Shown piece by piece: positions 7,104-14,945 of a stretch of 18,822 nucleotides of DNA. The notes under the pieces are model-generated. The model did no database searches. It had not been told where the DNA came from and saw only the letters and a list, made by a program, of their open reading frames with translations. The translations under genes and the position numbers were made by a program. Source of the DNA: an uncultured Verrucomicrobia subdivision 3 bacterium (GTDB taxonomy: Bacteria > Verrucomicrobiota > Verrucomicrobiae > Limisphaerales > UBA11358); assembly GCA_903847285.1 (NCBI GenBank), contig CAINDH010000079.1, positions 1 to 18,822 on the forward strand. Direction: 5' to 3'. Within the stretch, counting starts at the first letter, position 1. Every line of letters starts with the position of its first letter.

Positions 7104-9845
7104 CTATTTCCTGACGACCCGCAGCTTCCGAAAACTCTGCGGATCATTCCGCGCGGGTGATGAGTCGCGAAACGTCACCGTCGCCGTGTTGTTGCTGTTC
7201 AGCACGAGACCGGCAAGCGCGGGCGCGGCGTTGCTCAACCACGGCGAGAGCGCGGAGGAACCTTCCAACTGGTAATTGATGTCCAGCGGCGGCGGATCGG
7301 GCCGCGAATACGAAACGGTGAAAAATCCATCGGCGTCGAGGCGCGACGCCAGCACCGAATTGGTCTGCCGCGTGAGCGGGTTCAAACCCAGCGCGTATTT
7401 GATGAGGTTCGGAATGCCGTCGCCCGCCGGGCTGGCAATGTCGCCCGCGATGGACGTGTTGGTGGCATTGACGCCGAAATACTGCACGCGCCATTGATTG
7501 ATCGGCGTGTCGCTGATCGTGATCGCGGCCGAATTCAGCGGGCCAACGTAATACGCCGCATTGCTCGCCAGCGTAACGACCAAAGTTTTGTCTCCGACGG
7601 GCAGCGCATTGGTGAACGGCCGCACGACGATGTTCGTTGCGTCAGTTCCCGCCGGCAGCGAAATCCCGTTCGTGAGAAATTGAAAATCCGTTCCGTTCGC
7701 AGCCGTGCCGCTGAAGTTGAGAAAAACTTTCACCGGTTGCGTCGTGTTGCCGGAACAGGCGATGGTGAATGAACCGGCCTGCGGTCCGTAGCGCGAGGCC
7801 TTCGCGTCGGTGGCCCAGAGATTGATCGTGGGCGTGTTCGTCGGCGGAACAAATTTCACCGCGTCGGCGATGACGAAATTGGTCGTGCCGCCATTGCGGA
7901 TGCGCACCATCGCGTTCGTGCCAGCCTGAAAATTGGTCGTCAGCAACCAGACCCATTGACTGCCTTGTTGCGTTTGATCCACGAACACGGTGTTCGTGCC
8001 GCCGGGATGAATCACATCAATCGGCGTGTTGGTGGAGCGATTAGAAAACGCCGTCCACCACGCGAAGACTTGATGCGGGCCGTTCGTTTTCAGATTTGGA
8101 ACAAACGTCACGCTGGAAGCTCCTTTGTTCGTGTTGCGATCGTGCAGATAATTCGCCCCGTAAAATCCGGCGGTGGCGGTGCTCCCGAGCCAGTTACCTA
8201 TAACCGTCACGCCCGTCGCATCGGAATTATCCACGACAATTTCGACGGGGCCAACCGTCAGGCCTGCGTCCACGCCGAGTTCCTGTCCGTCGGCGATCAA
8301 CTGCGCCTGGAGTTTCTGCACGTTGAGATTTTGCACCGAAGTTCCCTCGTCAATCGCCAAACACGCGGCGGTTCCGGCAGCTTGCGAAGTAATCATGAAC
8401 ACCGGTTCCATGCGCAGCGAACAAAACGCGACGTGCGAAGCGGAGAGGCACCACGGGACAAGCAGATTGGAACACTCGTTCGTTTTGGGAACGATGGAAC
8501 GATACGCCACCGGATACGGCGCGCTCGGCGAAACACCGCCGCCCGGCAGTTTCATCACGGTGTCGTTTATGACCAAGCGCGCGGCGGAATGTTGGTCGGC
8601 AGCGTAGACGGCCAATCCGATGGAATCCGACGCGACGACGCCGTTGGTGACATTGGCCTGTGTCATCACGTAATCCGAAACCATGCGCCGCGCTTCGCGA
8701 ACGTAGAATTCGTATGGCCAGCCGGCGTTGTCGGCGAACTCATCATTGCAATAGCCGTAAGCCTGCATCTGGGTTCGCACGGTGAGCGGGACGCGGCTGT
8801 CGGTTTCCAAAAAATAAAAAAGTCCGTTGATGTAATTTTGATGCGCGAGTTTGATTTGCTGGCGTGTGGTGTAATCCGCTTCGGAATAGGCTGCGCTCTC
8901 GCCGACGTAATCGAGAGAGATCGCCCCGCCGTTATTGATGTCGGTCTTGCTGTTCGGCATGACGTTGATGGCCATGAAGGTGCTTAACGACATCGCTGTG
9001 CTGCTGGCGGTCATCGCATCAATGTAGCGCCCGAGCAATTCGTATTGTGACGCTTGATAATTCGGCGGCGCGGTGATGGCAATGCGGTTAGTGGCGTTCG
9101 TCGTCAGGCACATCCGATAGCAATACGCCTGCACGCGCGCGTCGGCGTCGCCGATGTTGCCAAGCGCGCCGGGCTGAATCAGCGGCAACAAACCGCTGCC
9201 GGGATTTCCCGGCGTCAGATACGGATCAACAACGAGCGAACCAAAGTTATTCGCGGCAGGGCGGATGCCGTTGTAAAACTCACCGTATTGCGAAATGGCC
9301 TCGCGACCGATGGTGTAAGTCACGCCGGCCTTTGCCATCAAATCGCCTTCGTAGCTGGCATCAATAAATTCTTTCGCGCGAAACACGTTGCTGTTGTTCA
9401 TCGTGATGGCGACGAGCTGCGGGCCGGATTTGAATACAGAAACCAGATATTGATTCGTGTAAATCGCGACGCCCGCCGACTGCGCCATTTCGTTGAACAC
9501 CGTTTCGGCGACATGCGGCTCGAAGGTGAACTTGGTGGTCGTGCCGTATTTCTGGCCGACGCGTGTGTAAAATTCGCGGGCGACTCCTTGAATGTAGCCA
9601 TTGCCGAGCGCGCCGACATCGGTGGAGCCAAGTCCGCCGGAAGTCATGCCGCCGAGGTGATTGTTGACGACGACCAGCGCGACAGTCTTGCCCATGCGCG
9701 CGGCTTGGACGGCGGCGATGACGCCGCCAGAAGTTCCGCCATAGACGCAAAAATCCACGCTGATTTCCTGGACCGCGAGCGACGAACGTGAGGTGAGAAA
9801 CAAAAAGACCAACGCGAACAAAACGTAATGACGCGACCGGATCAT
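7104..9845 (-). CDS. Large exported FAD-dependent oxidoreductase with golvesin-like and Calx-beta-like modules
   Basis: The protein has 913 residues. The signal peptide is at 1-25 (YVLFALVFLFLTSRSSLA). The FAD-binding fold starts at about 30 (DFCVYGGTSGGVIAAVQAARMGKTVAL, LGGMTSGGLGSTDVG), and the catalytic region runs to about 530 with DASYEGDLMAKAG, YVREARRMVSDYVMT and RMEPVFMITSQAAGTAA. Then come a golvesin-like module (about 540-665, GNWLGSTATAGFYG to FVIADAVKFV), a Calx-beta-like module (about 670-785, ATDAKASRYG..GSFTI to SAAITISDTP) and a verrucomicrobial C-terminal region with GDGIPNLIKYALGLNP. It is about 210 residues longer than the copy at 980-3091. The ATG at 9845 has GAGG five bases upstream, lying within the end of the pseudopilin gene, which stops only 7 bp before. 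The added modules suggest attachment to a surface or polymer (inference); the reaction is unknown. Confidence 0.87.
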   Translation of the reverse strand: MIRSRHYVLFALVFLFLTSRSSLAVQEISVDFCVYGGTSGGVIAAVQAARMGKTVALVVVNNHLGGMTSGGLGSTDVGALGNGYIQGVAREFYTRVGQKYGTTTKFTFEPHVAETVFNEMAQSAGVAIYTNQYLVSVFKSGPQLVAITMNNSNVFRAKEFIDASYEGDLMAKAGVTYTIGREAISQYGEFYNGIRPAANNFGSLVVDPYLTPGNPGSGLLPLIQPGALGNIGDADARVQAYCYRMCLTTNATNRIAITAPPNYQASQYELLGRYIDAMTASSTAMSLSTFMAINVMPNSKTDINNGGAISLDYVGESAAYSEADYTTRQQIKLAHQNYINGLFYFLETDSRVPLTVRTQMQAYGYCNDEFADNAGWPYEFYVREARRMVSDYVMTQANVTNGVVASDSIGLAVYAADQHSAARLVINDTVMKLPGGGVSPSAPYPVAYRSIVPKTNECSNLLVPWCLSASHVAFCSLRMEPVFMITSQAAGTAACLAIDEGTSVQNLNVQKLQAQLIADGQELGVDAGLTVGPVEIVVDNSDATGVTVIGNWLGSTATAGFYGANYLHDRNTNKGASSVTFVPNLKTNGPHQVFAWWTAFSNRSTNTPIDVIHPGGTNTVFVDQTQQGSQWVWLLTTNFQAGTNAMVRIRNGGTTNFVIADAVKFVPPTNTPTINLWATDAKASRYGPQAGSFTIACSGNTTQPVKVFLNFSGTAANGTDFQFLTNGISLPAGTDATNIVVRPFTNALPVGDKTLVVTLASNAAYYVGPLNSAAITISDTPINQWRVQYFGVNATNTSIAGDIASPAGDGIPNLIKYALGLNPLTRQTNSVLASRLDADGFFTVSYSRPDPPPLDINYQLEGSSALSPWLSNAAPALAGLVLNSNNTATVTFRDSSPARNDPQSFRKLRVVRK

Positions 9846-9852
9846 GCGCGCC

Positions 9853-10698
9853 TCACGATGCCGGCAGCGCGTTGGCCAATTTCACGAAGTCAGGATCAGT
9901 GGCGGTGGTGCTGCTGGGATTGAGTGGATTGGAAGCGCCGGGACGTTGCGTGGCGGTGTCGTCTGCATTCCATTTCGCGTTGAGCGGAATCAAAGCGCCT
10001 TTCCACTTCCACAGTTCCGCGTGACCGTCCACAAACGAAAACGTCGCGCCGCCGGCATGGCGGGCGGTTGGCGGATTCCAGAAGGTGGCCGTCGTCGGCG
10101 AATGGATGCCCATGCAGCCGTTATCAATGCTGATCTGATTTTCCTCGCCGAACACGAACGCCGCGCTGGGATTTTTCACCTGCGTCGTTTTGGTGGCCAT
10201 CATCGTGTATTGGTCTGTCTTGCCTTCAGCGGGACAATTGATCTGCGAAGAAACGGAGTAGCTGCGGTTGTGCGGAACCTGTGACGTGCCGGCTTTGAGA
10301 TAAGCATGGCTGGTCGGGCATTTGTAAATCGCGGTGGATTTGTTGTAGGGATACAGCGTGCCGTTTTCAATCCAGCTTTCGTAAGTCGGCAAGGTCGTGT
10401 AGGTCTGCACGCTGCCTTGAATCCATGAATTGATCGCGGGATTGATTCCACCCGTGGTGTCGTTGTTCATGAACTTCTCGCCGTTGTCGCCCACATACAT
10501 CTGCGCGGCGAGCTGCAATTGCTTGTTGTTGTTCAGGCAGGCAATCCCTTGCGCGCGCGCCTTGGCCGACGACAACGCGGGCAACAACATCGCCGCCAGA
10601 ATCGCGATGATGGCGATAACCACGAGCAGTTCAATCAGCGTGAAGCCCGGCGACGGCCGGGAAATTTTTTTAACGCGCATAAATGGCGGCAAGTTCAT
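9853..10698 (-). CDS. Type II secretion/type IV pilin-like pseudopilin with H-X9-DG motif
   Basis: The protein has 281 residues. The prepilin site [11 protein letters not shown] lies at residues 15-25, with cleavage after Gly18 and Glu23 as the conserved +5 residue. It is followed by the hydrophobic helix [17 protein letters not shown]. The C-terminal part has [19 protein letters not shown], where His214 and Asp224-Gly225 form the H-X9-DG signature of the large pseudopilin families expanded in Planctomycetes, Lentisphaerae and Verrucomicrobia. The start at 10698 overlaps the stop of the LamG/Ig gene by four bases (ATGA), which favours it over the in-frame ATG at 10680. The FAD oxidoreductase gene begins 7 bp after its stop. 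Membership of this tight enzyme operon suggests a dedicated surface or export role, but that is inference; the partner secretion system is not in the window. Confidence 0.88.
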   Translation of the reverse strand: MNLPPFMRVKKISRPSPGFTLIELLVVIAIIAILAAMLLPALSSAKARAQGIACLNNNKQLQLAAQMYVGDNGEKFMNNDTTGGINPAINSWIQGSVQTYTTLPTYESWIENGTLYPYNKSTAIYKCPTSHAYLKAGTSQVPHNRSYSVSSQINCPAEGKTDQYTMMATKTTQVKNPSAAFVFGEENQISIDNGCMGIHSPTTATFWNPPTARHAGGATFSFVDGHAELWKWKGALIPLNAKWNADDTATQRPGASNPLNPSSTTATDPDFVKLANALPAS

Positions 10699-12944
10699 TG
10701 GCCAACGACGCGGTAAAATTGCACATCGCCGGACAAGGCGTTGGTTGCGCTCGTCGTGGTGCCGCTAGCGGAAACGGGGCTGCCCAAATCCGCCCAACTG
10801 CCGGAGTTTAGCGCGCTGCGCGATTGGACTTGGTAGGAATGTCCCGCGACACTTTGCCAGGTCAACACGACTGAACCGGATGCGACGGACACGCTCGTGA
10901 TGTTAAACGGTGAGAGCGCCGTGTTGAATTGAAATGCCTTGATGCCGTTTGCGGGATCGAGCACGAACGCCTTGTCGCCGCCGAAAACGGCGTCAGTCGG
11001 CTGGCCTGCGACCAGATTGCGGATAGCGAACAGTTCCTGATCCGCCAGCAGAGGGCCGTTGGTCAGATTGGAAATGTCGTAGAGCCGCATGGTGTCGGGA
11101 TTTTCCGTTGCCGCGCCGATGAGCCAATGCTGCGTGCTGTCCACCGCGATGCCGCGATAAATCGTCGGCAGGTTCGTGTAAGATTGCAGCACTGTGCCCG
11201 TCTGTGTGTTGGCGTCAAACTGAACGAGATACAAATTGGCGCTTTCGGAATTCTTCGCCCAAAACGTATTTGTGCCGGGACCAAACGCGAGTCCATTTTG
11301 CGCAAAGTGGTCAACGACGCCGGAGACGGCAATGATCGTCGGCAGGAAATTCACGCCGTCGCTCGTGGTGAACAGCGCGACGTTCGTTCCCGTGCCGGGC
11401 CCCAGAAGAATTTGCGTGTTCAAGCCCGCGCCGCGCACGGCCATGCTGTCGCCCCAGCGCAAACCGCTCGCCACACCAAAGCCCGGATCGCCGGCAAAGG
11501 ACAAAACCGGGACGGTGTTCGAATCGTCGTTGCCCCACTGATAAAGCTTGTAGGAAGTGGTGCCCGCCGACGTGGTGAGATTGCAGCCATAAACCACGCC
11601 GTCCGCCGCCGCGCGAACGAGATTCAAGTTGAACGTTCCGCCAGAAATTCCCGTCATGGTCATCAGATATTTTTGCGCGCCGGTGGCCGGGTCCAGCGCC
11701 ACCACGATGGTTCCGAGTCCGCTGTCGCCGCGTGAAGTGAACAGCAAATTGGAAGTCGCTGGATTGAATGTGAGGCCGCGATCCGTCGGGCTGTTGCCAC
11801 TCGCGGGAATCAGATAGGAACGGTCGCCGTTGGCGAGCGTCCAGATGTTCGTGAGCACGCTCGTATTGAAAGGCGTGGTCACCGTCAGCACCGCATTGGT
11901 CGTCCACGCCACGCCGTAATTATTGGTGGCGAGCATCGTGTAAACATTTCCGTTCATGCCCGCCGTGATGTTCGTGAGCGTGAGCGTGAGATTGGTCTGG
12001 CTGCTGATCGCATTGCCGGCGTTGGTTCCATTCAGATACCACTGCTGGGCGATGGGAACTGAACCGCTGACACTGGCCGAAAACGAAACCGTTGCCCCGA
12101 CATAACCGCTGGTATTTCCCGGTTGCGCGGTAATGCTCGGCGGAAGTGTGGTCGGATCCGCCGCGCCGCCATCTGCCAGACGAATGGCCTCCAAGTCCGC
12201 AGCGGTCAACACGCTGTCATAGATGCGCACGCTGTCAATCAACGCCGGCGGCGTGCGATCAGCCGTGGTGGCGGCAGTGCCCGCAATGCGCAGTTCGTTC
12301 GGCGTGTCTTTGATTTTGCCTTGGTTGACACTTGCGGTCGAAAGCAGCGAGACAGCACCGTTGGTTCCGCCAACATAAAATTTGGCATTGTTGACCGACG
12401 CCGTGCCGTCATACGTCACCGCGCAAAACGCCCATTGCTGGTTGAGGTTCGTGATGCTGCTGGATTTGCCGACATTGGCCGTCGTGGAGTTGATGAACAA
12501 CCCCAGTTGCACGGTGGTCGGTGCATTGCTGGCCACAAAAAAATCAAAGCCACCCGTGGTCGAGCATTTGTCCACCAGGCGATCTGCCGTGCCGGAGTTG
12601 ACGGCGAGGTTCACCCAACAGGTGATCGTGATGCCGTTGCTCAGCGTGGAACTGCTGTTCAACTTCGCCGGATTGCCGCAGCTCAAATAATTTCCCGCGC
12701 CCGTCGCCGTGCTCACGTCAAACGCGTAGCCAGCCGACAAGAAACTCGTCGCGCGCGTGGCCGTGCCGAGGAACGTGCCGTTAGCAGCGGGCGAGACCTG
12801 GTCATTTGCGGTTCCGTTACCCGGCCCCTCATCAAAAGTGTAGCGCAAAAGGAGCGAGGCTTGGCTGGTTTGCCAAGACGCGAGCAGGCACACGACTGCG
12901 GCCAAGATGGCGAAGCTGTTTTTGAAAACGATGCGTGAGTTCAT
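10695..12944 (-). CDS. Exported LamG and Ig-like multidomain protein
   Basis: The protein has 749 residues with a signal peptide at about 1-29 ([20 protein letters not shown]). Residues about 30-255 are a LamG/concanavalin-like domain ([62 protein letters not shown]). About 265-355 is an Ig-like domain ([33 protein letters not shown]). About 360-675 is a repeat-rich beta region with [32 protein letters not shown] and [16 protein letters not shown], possibly a beta-propeller. The last 70 residues are a fibronectin-like verrucomicrobial tail ([21 protein letters not shown]). No catalytic motif was seen. It is first in the likely operon with the pseudopilin, the second FAD oxidoreductase and the esterase. 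Glycan binding or surface display is inferred from the domains. Confidence 0.82.
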   Translation of the reverse strand: MNSRIVFKNSFAILAAVVCLLASWQTSQASLLLRYTFDEGPGNGTANDQVSPAANGTFLGTATRATSFLSAGYAFDVSTATGAGNYLSCGNPAKLNSSSTLSNGITITCWVNLAVNSGTADRLVDKCSTTGGFDFFVASNAPTTVQLGLFINSTTANVGKSSSITNLNQQWAFCAVTYDGTASVNNAKFYVGGTNGAVSLLSTASVNQGKIKDTPNELRIAGTAATTADRTPPALIDSVRIYDSVLTAADLEAIRLADGGAADPTTLPPSITAQPGNTSGYVGATVSFSASVSGSVPIAQQWYLNGTNAGNAISSQTNLTLTLTNITAGMNGNVYTMLATNNYGVAWTTNAVLTVTTPFNTSVLTNIWTLANGDRSYLIPASGNSPTDRGLTFNPATSNLLFTSRGDSGLGTIVVALDPATGAQKYLMTMTGISGGTFNLNLVRAAADGVVYGCNLTTSAGTTSYKLYQWGNDDSNTVPVLSFAGDPGFGVASGLRWGDSMAVRGAGLNTQILLGPGTGTNVALFTTSDGVNFLPTIIAVSGVVDHFAQNGLAFGPGTNTFWAKNSESANLYLVQFDANTQTGTVLQSYTNLPTIYRGIAVDSTQHWLIGAATENPDTMRLYDISNLTNGPLLADQELFAIRNLVAGQPTDAVFGGDKAFVLDPANGIKAFQFNTALSPFNITSVSVASGSVVLTWQSVAGHSYQVQSRSALNSGSWADLGSPVSASGTTTSATNALSGDVQFYRVVGQ

Positions 12945-13202
12945 AGACGTTTGATTTAGGTTTTTTGACTACCGATCTCCACGGTTGCCGGCAACAGACG
13001 CCATTGGCAGTCGTTGCCTACAATGATGTGGTATGTAGAATTATGCAGCACACGGGAAAAACCTTAACAGATTCCCGAAAAAATTTCCGGCGCACGCGAC
13101 CGGTTTAGACAGCAAGACCAAGCCGTAACGGGTGTTAAGGTTTTCAACTTTATCGGCATTAGACTGTATGCTTCGCCTCCCCAACCTGAAAACTGCATTC
13201 AA
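12945..13202. promoter_or_regulatory. Divergent operon promoter region with two inverted AAACCTTAAC boxes
   Basis: This 258-bp gap separates the two largest transcription units and must carry both promoters. AAACCTTAAC occurs on the plus strand at 13059-13068 and on the minus strand at 13134-13143, forming an inverted pair with 65 bases between. The plus-strand copy is enclosed by CGGGAA (13053-13058) and TTCCCG (13072-13077), a perfect 6-bp arm pair with the box in the loop. The same box lies ahead of the sigma gene at 3127-3136, and both plus-strand copies are followed five bases later by CCCGA. It may be an ECF -35-type element or an operator. Confidence 0.45.
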
Positions 13203-14903
13203 ATGAATTTGGTGTTGCGCACATTGGCCATTAGTCTGGCTCTGCTGCTGTCTTCCTCAGCGCCGTTGTTGGCAGTCACAAACTCTTTCGATTTGGTGGT
13301 CTATGGCGGCACAAGTGCTGGCGTCATGGCGGCGGTGCAGACCACGCGCATGGGGAAAACCGTCGCGATTGTCTGCCCGGAAAAACACATTGGCGGAATG
13401 TCCAGCCAAGGCCTGGGCTTCACCGACACCGGCGACAAGTCAGTAATCGGCGGCCTAGCGCGCGAATTTTATCACCGCATCTGGCAGCACTACGACAACG
13501 CCGATGCCTGGCAATGGCAGAAGCGCGAAGCCTACGGGAATGTGGGGCAAGGAGCGCCCGCCATCGACGGTGAACAGCGGACGATGTGGAACTTCGAACC
13601 GCACGTTGCCGAATCTGTGTTTGAAGATTTTATCCGCGAGCAGAAAATTCCCGTCTTCCGCAATCACTGGCTGGACCGCACGAACGGCGTGAAAAAAATC
13701 GGGGCGCAAATCGTTTCCATCACGACCCTGGACGGCAGCACCTTCAACGGAAAGATGTTCATTGATGCCAGCTACGAAGGGGATTTGATGGCGGCAGCAA
13801 AAGTGGATCACACCATCGGCCGCGAGGCGAATTCAGTTTATGACGAGAAGTGGAACGGCGTTCAAGTCGGCGTGCTGCATCACACGCATCATTTTGGCGC
13901 GGTTAAATCGAAGATTAGTCCCTACACCATCGCCGCCGACCCGAAGAGCGGCGTGTTGCCGCGTGTCAGCTCCGCGCCACCGGGAAACTACGGCGAGGGC
14001 GACAAAAAAATCCAGGCGTATTGCTACCGCCTTTGCCTGACCGACAATACCGCCGATCAAATTCCCTTTCCCAAGCCGCCAGGTTACGACGTGGGCCAAT
14101 ATGAATTGCTGCTGCGGGTTTTCAACGCCGGCTGGCGAGAAACTTTCAAAAAATTTGATCTCCTTCCCGATGCCAAAGCGGACGTCAATAACCACGGACC
14201 CTTCAGCACCGACAACATCGGCATGAATTACGAATATCCCGAGGCCGATTACGCGCGGCGGCAGGAAATTTTGCGCGAGCACGAGACTTATCAAAAAGGC
14301 TGGTTCTATTTCATCGCCAACGACCCGCGCGTGCCGGCAGAAGTGCAAAAAGAGATGCGCCGCTGGGGACTGCCTAAAGATGAATTCACCGACAACGGCG
14401 GCTGGCCGCATCAAATTTATGTGCGCGAAGCCCGCCGCATGGTTGGCGACTATGTGATGACGGAAAACAATCTCCTGAAAAAACGCGCCACGCCGGAATC
14501 AGTTGGCATGGGTTCATACACGATTGATTCGCACAACGTGCAGCGTTACATCACGCCCGACGGCTCCGTGCAAAACGAAGGCGACATCGGCGTGCCTTGC
14601 AATGGCCCCTACGAAATTTCCTACCGCTCGCTGTTACCGAAATCGGGACAGGCCGATAACCTGCTCGTGCCCGTGTGCGTTTCCAGTTCACACATCGCCT
14701 TTGGTTCCATCCGCATGGAACCGGTGTTCATGATTCTTGGCCAATCCGCTGCTACGGCTGCCGTTTTGTCATTAGAAAAAAACTGCGCGCCGCAAAAAAT
14801 TTCTTACCGCGAACTTTCCGCCAGGTTGCGCGCCGACGGCCAAGTGCTGCACGCTTCCGAAAAAATCTCTAGCCAGCCCCGCGAGCTTTCTAAGTCCAAG
14901 TGA
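13203..14903 (+). CDS. Exported FAD-dependent oxidoreductase, short form without C-terminal module
   Basis: The protein has 566 residues with a signal peptide at 1-24 (LVLRTLAISLALLLSSSAPLLA). The FAD fold is at about 28-75 (FDLVVYGGTSAGVMAAVQTTRMGKTVAI, GGMSSQGLGFTDTG). Shared paralogue motifs follow: WNFEPHVAESVF, DASYEGDLMAAAKVDHTIGREANSVY, QAYCYRLCLTDN, WPHQIYVREARRMVGDYVMTENN, ESVGMGSYTIDSHNVQRY and RMEPVFMILGQSAATAAVLSLE. It looks closer to the enzyme at 980-3091 than to the one at 7104-9845, yet it stops right after the catalytic region and lacks the golvesin-like tail. The GH31 gene follows 42 bp downstream on the same strand, so the pair is probably co-transcribed and may act on the same glycan. 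Family is firm; substrate is unknown. Confidence 0.88.
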   Translation: MNLVLRTLAISLALLLSSSAPLLAVTNSFDLVVYGGTSAGVMAAVQTTRMGKTVAIVCPEKHIGGMSSQGLGFTDTGDKSVIGGLAREFYHRIWQHYDNADAWQWQKREAYGNVGQGAPAIDGEQRTMWNFEPHVAESVFEDFIREQKIPVFRNHWLDRTNGVKKIGAQIVSITTLDGSTFNGKMFIDASYEGDLMAAAKVDHTIGREANSVYDEKWNGVQVGVLHHTHHFGAVKSKISPYTIAADPKSGVLPRVSSAPPGNYGEGDKKIQAYCYRLCLTDNTADQIPFPKPPGYDVGQYELLLRVFNAGWRETFKKFDLLPDAKADVNNHGPFSTDNIGMNYEYPEADYARRQEILREHETYQKGWFYFIANDPRVPAEVQKEMRRWGLPKDEFTDNGGWPHQIYVREARRMVGDYVMTENNLLKKRATPESVGMGSYTIDSHNVQRYITPDGSVQNEGDIGVPCNGPYEISYRSLLPKSGQADNLLVPVCVSSSHIAFGSIRMEPVFMILGQSAATAAVLSLEKNCAPQKISYRELSARLRADGQVLHASEKISSQPRELSKSK

Positions 14904-14945
14904 TTACTAGGAGCTTTATGCGAGAGATACTAACGCGCTTCAAAA

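Noticed and set aside
7956..8987. Plus-strand open frame of 343 codons opposite the second FAD oxidoreductase
   Set aside because: It lies antisense to conserved FAD-enzyme motifs and has no recognisable domain.
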